Positions 52,035 to 61,022 of a DNA stretch of 64,000 nucleotides are shown piece after piece. A program made the position numbers and the translations under genes. The stretch spans positions 1 through 64,000 of the forward strand of contig JACPNQ010000032.1 of assembly GCA_016185425.1 (NCBI GenBank), in the 5' to 3' direction. The stretch comes from Acidobacteriota bacterium (GTDB lineage Bacteria; Acidobacteriota; Terriglobia; Bryobacterales; Bryobacteraceae). Position 1 is the first letter of the stretch. The number at the start of each line of letters is the position of its first letter. The notes under the pieces were generated by a model. It worked only from the letters and a program-made list of their open reading frames with translations. It was not told where the DNA came from and ran no database searches.

Positions 52035-52991
52035 TCATTTTTTCTTTTTCTTGGGGTCGGCCTTCTTGGTTTTCGGACCGCCGATTTGGAAGACTTCGAC
52101 GGCGTCGGAGGCGGGCTGCGCGGCGGCGCCGGGGGTCGCCGGAGAGGGCGGCGTTGGCTCCGGCGGCGGCGTGAGCTGAATCTCGGCGGGCGCGCAAGAT
52201 CCGGCCTCCACCAGGAACGCCGCGACCGCGGTCCACTTCTGTCCTTCGCGCTTTTCGAGCTGGTGGGCCTTTGTCGCCGGGTCGGCATGGAGGCGCCATG
52301 CGGCGCTGGGAGCGCGATCGAATCTGACGTTCGCGGGAGGCGCGGTTGTAATTTGCAAGATACTCCAACTGTCGCCGCCGGTCTTTGACTCCAGGAGCGC
52401 GTATCTGCCTCCTTCGCCGGACTGGGCGCGATCCACGAGCACCTTGCCTTCGGTGGCGCTGGTGAAGTGGAATTTCTCAATCGAGCCTACGTGCGCGTCG
52501 CCGAAGACGGGGCGCTGCCGCCAGGTTTTGCCGCCGTCGGAGGTGACGAGAAAGAAGGGATCGCGAGGCAGCGCGGAGACGATCTGGCCGCTGACCCAGC
52601 CATTGGCGAGATCAAAGAATTGCATCTGATCCAGCGCGGCCTGACGGATGCGCGGATGGCTCTCCACCCACGTTTTACCGCCGTCCTCGCTAGTAAGGAC
52701 GACCGAGGAAAGCGTGGTGGATTCGGTGTGCAGATTCCCGGCAAGCACCATGCGGCCGGTGAGTACTTCCAGGCCGGCGAGTTCCAGGTAGACTGGGCAC
52801 GGCGCGTCGGCCGTGCAGCTCATACCGAGGCCTTGGATATCCTCTTCGGTACAGGAAACCGGTATTCGAATCGGCTTTCCCTCGTAAACGAGCGGCACCG
52901 GGGCAGGGGCCGGTTTTTCCGTTTGGGCGGGAGCGGAAAATATCAACAGGACAAATGCAGCCAGTTGACGCATCATAAACATTATGCGCAT
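52035..52991 (-). CDS. Exported BNR/Ycf48-like repeat protein
   Basis: 318 residues from ATG 52991 (three further ATG codons follow within seven codons). A signal peptide (LAAFVLLIFSAPAQ) precedes a beta-propeller-like region with BNR-type Asp-box repeats (SEDGGKTWVESH, SDGGKTWRQRP, KTGGDSWSILQ). Two cysteine pairs (SCTEED and MSCTADAPC) lie before the repeats. The C-terminal 60 residues are Pro/Ala-rich and end in a poly-Lys tail (KTKKADPKKKKK). Likely periplasmic; the ligand is unknown. Confidence 0.78.
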   Translation of the reverse strand: MRIMFMMRQLAAFVLLIFSAPAQTEKPAPAPVPLVYEGKPIRIPVSCTEEDIQGLGMSCTADAPCPVYLELAGLEVLTGRMVLAGNLHTESTTLSSVVLTSEDGGKTWVESHPRIRQAALDQMQFFDLANGWVSGQIVSALPRDPFFLVTSDGGKTWRQRPVFGDAHVGSIEKFHFTSATEGKVLVDRAQSGEGGRYALLESKTGGDSWSILQITTAPPANVRFDRAPSAAWRLHADPATKAHQLEKREGQKWTAVAAFLVEAGSCAPAEIQLTPPPEPTPPSPATPGAAAQPASDAVEVFQIGGPKTKKADPKKKKK

Positions 52992-53064
52992 ACGGCTGCG
53001 TGTTCCCAAGGACGGCGATCCGTCCGTCACGAGGAACCGCTCTACCTCTACGAGTGGTAACGAA

Positions 53065-53472
53065 ATGCCTTCGCAAACTCCCGGAATCGTTTATTGGTTT
53101 CAGAATCTATTCCGCAAGCCACCGGCGCCGGCGGCGGCGCCCCCGGCCGAGCCGCCACCGGGCTTCGACAAGCGTTGGACGGCGTATGGCAGCGCGCGGT
53201 ACTTACAAGAGGGGCGGCTGTGCGTGCGGCGGCATGGTGACTGGCAGGCAGAGTATCTGTACGATGTATTCGCGGCGGGGCGGCGGCAGCAGGTTCGCGT
53301 AGTGATGCCGGAAACGGACGTAGCGCGCTGGGAGCGGGAGCACGACAAACGCATGCCGGAAGCGGCGCGGCAGCGGCTGGTGAAGCAAACGCTGGAAGCA
53401 CTGATCGACCTGGGGCGCGTTCCTACGGCAATTACGGTCAGCGCCTCGGAGATACAGGGTTCGGGGGGATAG
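53065..53472 (+). CDS. Small protein of unknown function
   Basis: 135 residues from ATG 53065. A short hydrophobic N-terminus (GIVYWFQNLF) leads into a Pro/Ala linker (PPAPAAAPPAEPPPG) and a compact charged domain (WTAYGSARYLQEGRLCVRRHG to ITVSASEIQGSGG). I do not recognise it. Its 3' end overlaps the convergent nucleotidyltransferase gene by 35 bases. The upstream in-frame extension to 52984 is Arg/Ser-rich and covers the divergent gene's start, so the shorter form is preferred. Confidence 0.6.
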   Translation: MPSQTPGIVYWFQNLFRKPPAPAAAPPAEPPPGFDKRWTAYGSARYLQEGRLCVRRHGDWQAEYLYDVFAAGRRQQVRVVMPETDVARWEREHDKRMPEAARQRLVKQTLEALIDLGRVPTAITVSASEIQGSGG

Positions 53473-54787
53473 GCGCGCCGCGGCGCGCGCTGGCAACGAT
53501 GGGCGCGGCGAGCACGGGCGCGGGGACCGGCTCCTCCACCACCACCTTCTTCGGCCGCGCGTCGAGCTTCTTGTACAGTAAGTCCAGCCGCACCTTGGCG
53601 TATTTCGGCGTGCCGGGCTTCACTCCGGTTTCGAGCACTTCTTCCTCGGTCAACTCGTGTTCCACCATCAGGTACTTCTGCAGATGATTCTTCAGGCGGT
53701 CCTGCACCAGGCGCGCGTCGCTCTTATAGAGCAGGTAGAGTATCTGCGCTCCGGAACCCTTCGACGCCGCGGCGAACACCTTCGAAGGCCGCGTGAGCGT
53801 GGGGGATTTCAGATCCTTCTCCAGCTTCTTCACCGATTCCTCCAGCTTCTTCCACGCGCTGACTTCGGCGGTGGTAAGCTGGCAGGTCTTCGTGAGCGCG
53901 GCACGGTCGCTCTTGCCGAGTTTTTCGGTAAGGACGCTGAGGAAAAGAGAGAGGTTATCGACCGGGAATTCGAGCTCCAGCGGCACGTTCATGCGCGCCT
54001 TTTGCAACTTGTGCAGACCGGAATGATTCACCTTGTCACCCTTTAGCGCCGGGCAGAAGAGGGGCAGCAGCGCTTCGTCATCGAGCAATTTGACGATGTC
54101 GGCCGAATTGGCTTCGTTGGCGACATTGCGCAGCTCGCGGCCGAGCGCTTCGGCGGGAATCTTCTGCTCCAGCTTCAGCTCGCGCACGTTTTGATACTGG
54201 TTCTGCGTCTTCTCGCTGAGGGCGAAGCCCATGCGGATGCGGTAACGGAAGAGGCGGAACATACGGGACGGATCGTCGTAGAGCGTGTACTTGCCGGCAA
54301 TGCGGAGCTCCTTATTCTGCACGTCTCCGATGCCATTGGCGGGGTCGACGAGCAGGCCGCGCGACTGGCGGTTGAGCGACATGGCGATGGCGTTGATGGT
54401 GAAGTCACGGCAGAGGAGATCCTCGTGGATCGTGGCGGGAGAGATCTGGGGCTTCGAGGCGGGCTTGGTGTAGACTTCCTTGCGCGCCATGCCGATGCGC
54501 ACGGTGACGTGATGCGGGAAATGGAGGTCGGCCAGGTTGCGGCGCGCGTCGGTATCGCCGAGCGTCGCGCCCCCCTTCTTGGCGATAGTCTTGGCGAGGG
54601 CGATGGCATTGCCCTCAACAGTGAAGTCCAAATCGCGGATGGGGAAGCCGCCCAGCATATCGCGCAGCGCGGCGCCCGTCAGGTAAAGGGCGATATTGGC
54701 CTCATTGGCCGCCGTCTGCACTACGTGGAAAGCCACCATCTGCGGTGCATTCAGGTGGCTTTCGACCATGAACATGTAGTCACTCAT
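53438..54787 (-). CDS. tRNA nucleotidyltransferase/poly(A) polymerase family protein
   Basis: 449 residues from ATG 54787 (GGAG seven bases upstream). Class II nucleotidyltransferase head: LYLTGAALRDMLGGFPIRDLDFTVEG with the metal-binding Asp pair in DLD, followed by the HEDLLCRDFTINAIAMSL and DPSRMFRLFRYRIRMGF motifs of CCA-adding enzymes and poly(A) polymerases. An acceptor-binding helical body follows; the C-terminus is a Pro/Ala/Arg tail. It may complete tRNA 3' ends or add A tails to RNA. The xerD gene lies 43 bases upstream on the same strand. Confidence 0.85.
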   Translation of the reverse strand: MSDYMFMVESHLNAPQMVAFHVVQTAANEANIALYLTGAALRDMLGGFPIRDLDFTVEGNAIALAKTIAKKGGATLGDTDARRNLADLHFPHHVTVRIGMARKEVYTKPASKPQISPATIHEDLLCRDFTINAIAMSLNRQSRGLLVDPANGIGDVQNKELRIAGKYTLYDDPSRMFRLFRYRIRMGFALSEKTQNQYQNVRELKLEQKIPAEALGRELRNVANEANSADIVKLLDDEALLPLFCPALKGDKVNHSGLHKLQKARMNVPLELEFPVDNLSLFLSVLTEKLGKSDRAALTKTCQLTTAEVSAWKKLEESVKKLEKDLKSPTLTRPSKVFAAASKGSGAQILYLLYKSDARLVQDRLKNHLQKYLMVEHELTEEEVLETGVKPGTPKYAKVRLDLLYKKLDARPKKVVVEEPVPAPVLAAPIVASARRGAPIPPNPVSPRR

Positions 54788-54830
54788 CGATTCACTCCAT
54801 CTCCGTTTCGCGCGGGCACAAAAGTCGCCA

Positions 54831-55730
54831 TCAAGCGCGAGGATGATGCTTATCCACAACCGCCCGCAATCTGCCGCGGGCAACGTGTGTGTAGATCTGG
54901 GTTGTACCTATGTCGGCGTGGCCGAGCATGGTCTGTAGGCTGCGAAGGTCCGCCCCGCCTTCGAGCAAATGGGTAGCAAAGGTATGCCGCAACACGTGCG
55001 GGCTGAGGTTATGAAACAGGCCGCATTTCCGGCCATGCGCGGCGAGTAATTTCCAGAATGCCTGCCGGGTCATCTTCGATCCCCGGCCGGTGACGAACAG
55101 ATAGCGGCTGGCGCGCCCCGCGAGGATGGCTGGACGGCCTTGCGCAACATAGGCTTCGATGGCGGCAATGGCCTGCTGACCCATCGGAACCAACCGCTGC
55201 TTATTCCCTTTCCCGGTGACTCGCACGTAACCGAGGGAAAGGTTCAAATCGTTTAACTCCACCGCGCATAGCTCCGATACGCGCAGGCCGCTGGCGTAGA
55301 CAAGCTGCAGCATGGCGCGGTCCCGGATGCCGAGCGGCTTATCGGCCGGCGGTGCATTGAGCAACTTATCGAGATCGCCGGTGTTCAGATAATGCGGCAA
55401 CGCCTTTCCGGCCTTGGGAGCGGCGAGTAAGTCCGCGGGATTGCCCTCCATGATCTTTTCCCGCTGTAAATGGCGATAGAAGTTGCGGAGCGTAGTGAGA
55501 TGGCGGGCGACGCTGCGTCCGGTCAAACCGGATGCGTAGAGGGAATCTAGGTAGGACTGGACATGCGCCTGCGTGTCGGGAACCGACACATCCGCGCCAC
55601 CCGAGAAAGCGGCAAATCGCTCCAGATCCCGGGCGTATGAGGTTACCGAATTCGGCGCCAATCCCTTTTCCATCCGGCAAAAGTCAAGAAAAAGACGGAC
55701 TTGCACTGCCAGCGAACCCAAACGGGCCAT
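54831..55730 (-). CDS. xerD: Tyrosine recombinase XerD
   Basis: 299 residues, the standard XerD length. N-terminal core-binding domain (1-95) and catalytic domain with all active-site residues: Arg in ASGLRVSEL, Lys in TGKGNKQR, His-x-x-Arg in HVLRHTFATH, His in LGHADIGT and the nucleophile Tyr in TQIYTHV. With XerC it resolves chromosome dimers at dif under FtsK control. The start at ATG 55730 removes a long upstream open extension that is not part of the family. No integron or phage genes are nearby, so it is the housekeeping enzyme. Confidence 0.93.
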   Translation of the reverse strand: MARLGSLAVQVRLFLDFCRMEKGLAPNSVTSYARDLERFAAFSGGADVSVPDTQAHVQSYLDSLYASGLTGRSVARHLTTLRNFYRHLQREKIMEGNPADLLAAPKAGKALPHYLNTGDLDKLLNAPPADKPLGIRDRAMLQLVYASGLRVSELCAVELNDLNLSLGYVRVTGKGNKQRLVPMGQQAIAAIEAYVAQGRPAILAGRASRYLFVTGRGSKMTRQAFWKLLAAHGRKCGLFHNLSPHVLRHTFATHLLEGGADLRSLQTMLGHADIGTTQIYTHVARGRLRAVVDKHHPRA

Positions 55731-55783
55731 TCTGTCAATGATACAATAATGCGGAAAATGTTTGAAAGCGGTATGCGCGCGGC

Positions 55784-56263
55784 GTGAGCGGATCGACCAA
55801 CAAACGTGTCCGGGTGCTGCGATTTGAGCGGGAACCGGTCGACGGCTTCGTGCACCCCCAAACCTTTCAGACACCCGCCGGGATTGAGATGCTGACGCGG
55901 GACGGGAACATCCTGGCGCTCCCCTACTCGGAGGTAAAAGTCCTGTGTTTTGTTCAAGATTTCGATGAGGCCCTGCCCGAATTAAACAACCGGACCTTCG
56001 CCAGCCGGCCGAAGTCGAGCGGCCTATGGGTGCGGATGATCTTCCGGGACGGGGCGATTCTGGACGGGATTTTGCCAAATAGCCTGCTAAATCTGGAGCC
56101 GCACGGATTTACCGTTACGCCGCCGGATCTGGCGGTCTCGCCGCAGAGGGTCTTTGTGCCGAGGGCGGCGCTGCGGAATATACACGTACTGGCGGTGGTG
56201 GGCAGTGGGCTGGGGCGGTCAAAAAAGCCGGACGAACGGCAGATTTCGATCTTCGATAACTAA
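55784..56263 (+). CDS. Conserved protein of unknown function (acidobacterial type)
   Basis: 159 residues, GTG start at 55784. Beta-rich, with segments VRVLRFEREPVDGFV, LALPYSEVKVLCFVQDFD, NNRTFASRPKSSGLWVRMIF and RVFVPRAALRNIHVLAVVG. I recall similar proteins as conserved in Acidobacteriota without known function; the fold might be PilZ- or LSM-like, but no motif proves it. Divergent from xerD with a 53-base gap, and its TAA shares bases with the TAG of the convergent gene (CTAA at 56260-56263). Confidence 0.72.
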   Translation: MSGSTNKRVRVLRFEREPVDGFVHPQTFQTPAGIEMLTRDGNILALPYSEVKVLCFVQDFDEALPELNNRTFASRPKSSGLWVRMIFRDGAILDGILPNSLLNLEPHGFTVTPPDLAVSPQRVFVPRAALRNIHVLAVVGSGLGRSKKPDERQISIFDN

Positions 56264-57042
56264 TCCGGCTTCAGCCGTTTGGCGTTGGCGGGCGGGGCGA
56301 AGACCTTATCGTCGATCTTCGGATCGTTCACGGCAACGTGTTCTGAGTACATCTCGAAGATTTTATTGCCGTCGCGGAAGCGGACGATGCTCCATGGCCA
56401 CTTGACGCCTCCGATGTCGCGGTACTTGTTATAGACCGTGGTTTCCTCGATGCGCCGTTTGGAGTCCGGATCGCGGCGATAAAAGACCTGGCGGATCGGC
56501 ATGTGCGTGGTGCGATGGAAGTAGACGGTAACGGAGCGATTCTCGCCGTCGGTAATGTCGACGATCTCGACGGGGTTATTGTCGAAGACGGCCGTCTCCT
56601 TAAACTCGAATATCATGCCAAGCTCATCCATGCGGTAACGAAGGATATAGAAGATGTTATGCATCATCGTATCGATGTACCGCTCATACTGTCCCGCGGG
56701 CAGCGGGCGGATACCGCGAAACGATATCTGAACGCCTTCCGTATCGGTAAATAGATAGGCGTAGTCTTCCTCCTTCTTGCCGAACGACTGGCGCTCCCTG
56801 ATATTGATCTGGCCAGTGCCCGGCTTTTCGTACTTGGTGTAGACACGCGCCGTGGCGAGGCCGTTCAATTGCTCGCGGTAAAAGGAATAGAGGCGGCCCT
56901 GCTCCACGCGATTGGTCATCGACATGTATTTCGCGCCGCCGAGCGCGGCCAGCGCCTGGTCGGCGATGGCGCGTCCGCGCTGCGTGGCCGGCTGCGCGCC
57001 GGCAAGGGCAGTTACAAGCAGGATCAGTCCAAGTGACCGCAC
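56260..57042 (-). CDS. Exported LolA-like (outer-membrane lipoprotein-sorting-like) protein
   Basis: 260 residues with a signal peptide (GLILLVTALAGAQ). The body is an unclosed beta-barrel-type LolA/LppX-like domain: ADQALAALGGAKYM at the N-terminus, EIVDITDGENRSVTVYFHR and VYNKYRDIGGVKWPWSIVRFRDG toward the end. The same ending pattern occurs in the C-terminal domain of the adjacent M16 protein. GTG start at 57042; its first base is the last base of the upstream TAG. A lipid-binding periplasmic role is suggested by the family only. Confidence 0.75.
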   Translation of the reverse strand: MRSLGLILLVTALAGAQPATQRGRAIADQALAALGGAKYMSMTNRVEQGRLYSFYREQLNGLATARVYTKYEKPGTGQINIRERQSFGKKEEDYAYLFTDTEGVQISFRGIRPLPAGQYERYIDTMMHNIFYILRYRMDELGMIFEFKETAVFDNNPVEIVDITDGENRSVTVYFHRTTHMPIRQVFYRRDPDSKRRIEETTVYNKYRDIGGVKWPWSIVRFRDGNKIFEMYSEHVAVNDPKIDDKVFAPPANAKRLKPD

Positions 57043-59159
57043 TATTTCATGATCTCCTCAGGTTTGACGCCCGTATTCGCAGTGATGGTTTCGTATTTGA
57101 TTTCGCTGGCCTTTTTGCCGCCCTGGTTGATCTCGACCAGGAACGGCGCTTTTACTCCGCCGCCGATATCGCGAATGTCCTTGTATATCGATTCCACGTC
57201 CGAAGGACCCTGCGGGCCCATCATTTTATAACTCAGTTTAGCGGGGAGGCCGGTGGCCGCATCCATGGTGAGAGTGGCTGCGTTGCCGCTCTTATCCGTG
57301 ATCTCGACGGCCGTGTCGGAGATGGCGTTGACGGTGCGGTCGGCATTGCGATCGCTAAGCAGCAGAGTGAACATGTTGCGGAACATCTCCTCGGTGATCT
57401 GCTTGGCGACCGGCGAAGGCATGGGCATCGGACCCGGCGCGTTTGGCGCCTGGAATGTGCCGGTCTTACCGTCCCATTTCACCAGCACCTTTCCGAAGGG
57501 CAATTCCTGCTCCTGGCGAAGCTGATTGGGAGAGATGAAGAGCGTCTTCTGCTTTACGGCCAGGTTGCCGAGTGTGGCGTTGGCGGTCATCGTCACATCC
57601 CTGACGTTGGCGAGGTTCTCGGCGCCGCCGGCGGCCTGCTGCATGCGCGCAAGGATCTGTTTGCCCTTGGCCAGAGTGGCGCCGGAAACCTGCGCTTTGT
57701 CTGCGGCCGGCTCCTTCACCTTCAGCGCCAGTTTTGCGATGGGCAGCTTCAGGTCCGTAAGCGGCGTCTTGAATTCGGCGGTGTTGCCGATGGTGACGAT
57801 GACGAACTTGGAGGGGTCGATGTACTGCTTGGCGACACGAAGAACGTCGGCCTTGGTGACAGAGGCGATCGCCTTTTGGTACTGCACCAGATAGTCCTTC
57901 GGATAACCGTAGTAATCGTAACGGAACAGGCGGGAGAGTGTCTTTTGCGGGCGGTCGAAGTTAAAGACGAAACTGTTGATGACTTTGTCTTTCGCCGTGG
58001 CGACTTCTTCGTCCGTCACGCCGCTCGCGCGGATTTTCTCGATCTCCTGCAGGATGGTCTGGATCGTGTGGACGGTGGATTCGGTCTTTGTCGAAGCGCT
58101 GATCTGGAAAGTGCCCGGGTGCAGATAATCCGCGCCCCAGCCGCCGCCGATGTTGTATGCATAGCCCAGTTCGGTGCGGACTTTGCGGAACAGGCGGGAA
58201 TCAAAACCGCCAGCCAGAATGTCGGAGAGGACTTCGAGTGCCGGATAATCTTTGTCGCTGTAGAGACCGCCGAGGTGACCGATGGTAAGGAAAGTCTGGC
58301 TGACTTCGGGCTTGTCGCCGGAGTAGATACCGGGCGTGGCCTGATGAGTAAGCTTCGGGAACACGGGCACCGGGTTGGCGGGCGGCGTCCAGTTGCCGAG
58401 CACCTGCTCCAGACGCGCCCGCATGGCGGCCTTGTCGAAGTCGCCGGAGACGGAGAACATCATGTTGGCTGGATGGTAGTAGCGCTTGTAGAAGTCGATC
58501 AGATCGGCGCGGCTAATCGCGTCGAGCGTCTCGTATTCCACCTCGCGGCCGAAGGGCGTATCGCGGCCATAGACGGTGGTCTGGAACTCATTGCGGTTCA
58601 CTTCGTCGGCGTCGTCATAACGGCGGGCGATGGCGCTGCGGAACTGCGTCTTGAGTAAATCGATCTTGTCCTGGCGAAACTCAGGCTGGGAGAGGAGGTC
58701 AAAATAGACGCCGAGAACTTCGTCGATATTCTCCTTCAGACAGTTGAAGGAGAACGTGGCGACTTCGTTCTGAACGCCCGATTCCACAGCGGCCGCTATG
58801 TTTTCCAACTGCTCGTCGATCTGGTCGCCGGTCTTGTCCTTGGAGCCGCCGGTGCGCATGACGGTGGTCATGATTTCGGACAGGCCCGCTTTGCCGCCGG
58901 GGTCCAGCAGGCCGCCGGTGCGAACCAGCGCCGTGCCGCTGATAAACGGCAGCGTGTGGTTCTCCAGAAGATAGACCTTGAGTCCGTTCTTGAGCGTGAA
59001 GACTTCGACCTCGGGTATCTTCACATCGGCGAGCTTGCCGAACTTCAAGTTCTTCCAGGCGCCGACCTGAAGCTGGCCGGGCTTGGCGGGCACTGGCTTG
59101 GGGGCCGCGCCCTGGCCGAATGCGGCGAGACTCGCGATGAGGAGGGATAGGTTGCGCAT
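57042..59159 (-). CDS. Non-catalytic M16-family peptidase homologue with C-terminal LolA-like domain
   Basis: 705 residues with signal peptide (LSLLIASLAAFGQ). Residues about 45-480 form two M16 half-domains, but the zinc motif HxxEH is absent: the matching segment reads GKAGLSEIMTTVMRTGG. Non-catalytic M16 partners of this kind pair with an active subunit. The C-terminal third (about 495-705) resembles the LolA-like neighbour, including DIRDIGGGVKAPFLVEIN. The gene follows the active M16 gene without a gap, so the two products probably form one periplasmic complex. Confidence 0.85.
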   Translation of the reverse strand: MRNLSLLIASLAAFGQGAAPKPVPAKPGQLQVGAWKNLKFGKLADVKIPEVEVFTLKNGLKVYLLENHTLPFISGTALVRTGGLLDPGGKAGLSEIMTTVMRTGGSKDKTGDQIDEQLENIAAAVESGVQNEVATFSFNCLKENIDEVLGVYFDLLSQPEFRQDKIDLLKTQFRSAIARRYDDADEVNRNEFQTTVYGRDTPFGREVEYETLDAISRADLIDFYKRYYHPANMMFSVSGDFDKAAMRARLEQVLGNWTPPANPVPVFPKLTHQATPGIYSGDKPEVSQTFLTIGHLGGLYSDKDYPALEVLSDILAGGFDSRLFRKVRTELGYAYNIGGGWGADYLHPGTFQISASTKTESTVHTIQTILQEIEKIRASGVTDEEVATAKDKVINSFVFNFDRPQKTLSRLFRYDYYGYPKDYLVQYQKAIASVTKADVLRVAKQYIDPSKFVIVTIGNTAEFKTPLTDLKLPIAKLALKVKEPAADKAQVSGATLAKGKQILARMQQAAGGAENLANVRDVTMTANATLGNLAVKQKTLFISPNQLRQEQELPFGKVLVKWDGKTGTFQAPNAPGPMPMPSPVAKQITEEMFRNMFTLLLSDRNADRTVNAISDTAVEITDKSGNAATLTMDAATGLPAKLSYKMMGPQGPSDVESIYKDIRDIGGGVKAPFLVEINQGGKKASEIKYETITANTGVKPEEIMK

Positions 59160-60650
59160 TTACTTGGTCTCTTCCTTCTTCGGCTGCACCGTCACGCCGA
59201 CCGTCTTGTTACTTGGGAGCAGATACGTCTTGGCAACGCGCTGGACGTCGGCGGGCGTGACTTTGTCCAGCTCCTCCAGATCGGTAAACATTTTGCGCCA
59301 GTCGCCGTAAGTCATCCAGTTGGACGCCAGGGCACCGGCGAGGCCTGAGTTACTATCGAGCGCGCGCAACAATCCGGCGCGCATCTTCACCTTCACGCGC
59401 TTTACGGTCGGTTCGTCGACGCCGTCCTTTTGCACGCGGGCGATGATTTCGTCCCACGACTTTTCCAGATCGTCCGCTGTCTTGCCCTGGTTGGGTACAC
59501 CGAAATAGAGGAACAGATTCGGATACTTGCCGCCTGGGAATTGCGGGATTGTCTGCAGCCCGAGGGCAATCTTCTTGTCACGCACCATCTCCTTATAGAG
59601 AATGCTGGTTCGGCCGCTGGAGAGCACACCATTCAAAACGTCGATTGCGGCGTCGTCGGCGTGAGTGCCGTCGGGCCGATGATAGGCGATGACGACGAGC
59701 GGCTGCGAGGGATCCTCGACAGTGACGCGTTTGATGCCGATCTGCTGCGGCTCCCTGGTGACCAGACGCGGCGGCAGCGGCGCGGCGGGGATGGGCCCGA
59801 AGTACTTCTCGGCGAGGCGCTTGATTTCAGCCGGGTTCACGTCACCGACGATGCCGATGCACATGTTACCGGGGACGTAGTAAGTCTTGTGGAACTCGGC
59901 GCCGCCCTTGGCGCGGAGGTTTTCGATGTCGCTGGCCCAGCCGATAAAGTTGCGATAGGGGTGCGCCGTGAACGAGGTAGTGAGCAATGCTTCGATCAGC
60001 TTCCCTTGCGCGCCCGATTCCACGCGCATGCGGCGCTCCTCGCGAACCACGTCACGTTCCTTGTAAAACTCGCGGAAGACAGGCCGGGCGGTCCATTCCG
60101 ACTGGAGCGCGAACCAGAGCTCGGTGCGATTGGCGGGAAGGCTGTAGAAATAGTTGGTGTAGTCAAGCGCGGTGGATGCATTGAAGCCGACGCCGCCGTT
60201 GCGTTCGATCTCCTTGGTGAAGGCATTTTGGTCGACAAAGCTGTTGGCTTTCTCGATCGCCTTGTCTAAGGTGGCCTTCAGGCGCTCGAGTTGCGCGCTG
60301 CTGGCACGGCGGCCCTTCACGCGCTCCTCTTCCAACTTGTCGTAGGCGGCTTCTACCGCCTGCAGCGCCTTTTCCTCTTCGGGCCAGTTCTTGGTGCCGA
60401 GGGAGACAGTTCCCTTCCCGATCATGTGTTCAAACATGTGAGCGGTAGAGGAGGCGTTGGCGGGGTCATTCGCCGCGCCGGAATCGACGTGGAGGTGGAA
60501 GGAAACCACCGGGGCTTCGTGCCGTTCCATGACGATGAAATGCAGGCCGTTGGCGAGGGTGAATTCTGTTACACGCTTCTCAAAATCAGCTAGGTTCTGG
60601 CCGTGCAGACATACGGCGGCCAGTAGTGGGAAAAAGACCAGGGGACGCAT
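59160..60650 (-). CDS. Catalytic M16-family zinc peptidase, exported
   Basis: 496 residues with signal peptide (LVFFPLLAAVCLHG). The inverted zinc motif HMFEH is in SSTAHMFEHMIGKGT (about residues 70-74) and the third ligand Glu in VVREERRMRVES. It should degrade peptides in the periplasm together with the non-catalytic partner encoded next. An inserted helical stretch (EEKALQAVEAAYDKLEEERV) sits between the zinc motif and the next strand. First gene of the M16/M16/LolA-like operon. Confidence 0.9.
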   Translation of the reverse strand: MRPLVFFPLLAAVCLHGQNLADFEKRVTEFTLANGLHFIVMERHEAPVVSFHLHVDSGAANDPANASSTAHMFEHMIGKGTVSLGTKNWPEEEKALQAVEAAYDKLEEERVKGRRASSAQLERLKATLDKAIEKANSFVDQNAFTKEIERNGGVGFNASTALDYTNYFYSLPANRTELWFALQSEWTARPVFREFYKERDVVREERRMRVESGAQGKLIEALLTTSFTAHPYRNFIGWASDIENLRAKGGAEFHKTYYVPGNMCIGIVGDVNPAEIKRLAEKYFGPIPAAPLPPRLVTREPQQIGIKRVTVEDPSQPLVVIAYHRPDGTHADDAAIDVLNGVLSSGRTSILYKEMVRDKKIALGLQTIPQFPGGKYPNLFLYFGVPNQGKTADDLEKSWDEIIARVQKDGVDEPTVKRVKVKMRAGLLRALDSNSGLAGALASNWMTYGDWRKMFTDLEELDKVTPADVQRVAKTYLLPSNKTVGVTVQPKKEETK

Positions 60651-60668
60651 CGTTCGACTCTTACCTTG

Positions 60669-60704
60669 ATGGTACCGTTTAATTACGGAAATCTGTAATT
60701 TCCG
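60669..60704 (-). promoter_or_regulatory. Predicted promoter and inverted repeat upstream of the M16 operon
   Basis: On the minus strand TTACAG (60693-60698) and TACCAT (60669-60674) are 18 bases apart, about 20 bases before the start codon. The inverted repeat CGGAAAT-CTGTA-ATTTCCG (60686-60704) covers the -35 box and may be an operator. Confidence 0.35.
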
Positions 60705-60752
60705 GACACGAGGAGTCCTCGTCGCCGGTCAAAGTATCCTCCTGGCGAGTTT

Positions 60753-60965
<213 letters not shown>

Positions 60966-61022
60966 GCCGCCATGCCTCCTTTGGTTGGCAGATGGCGGCT
61001 TCCCGGGCAGCGTTACCAGGAT

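Noticed and set aside
54831..56078. Long form of the XerD gene (415 codons)
   Set aside because: The extra N-terminal 116 codons are Arg/Ser-rich, overlap the divergent gene at 55784 and are absent from XerD; ATG 55730 gives the normal length.
57033..58658. 541-codon plus-strand ORF
   Set aside because: It lies entirely antisense to the M16 homologue, has a low-complexity Arg/Gly/Val composition and no domain; it is a codon-position shadow of a GC-rich gene.
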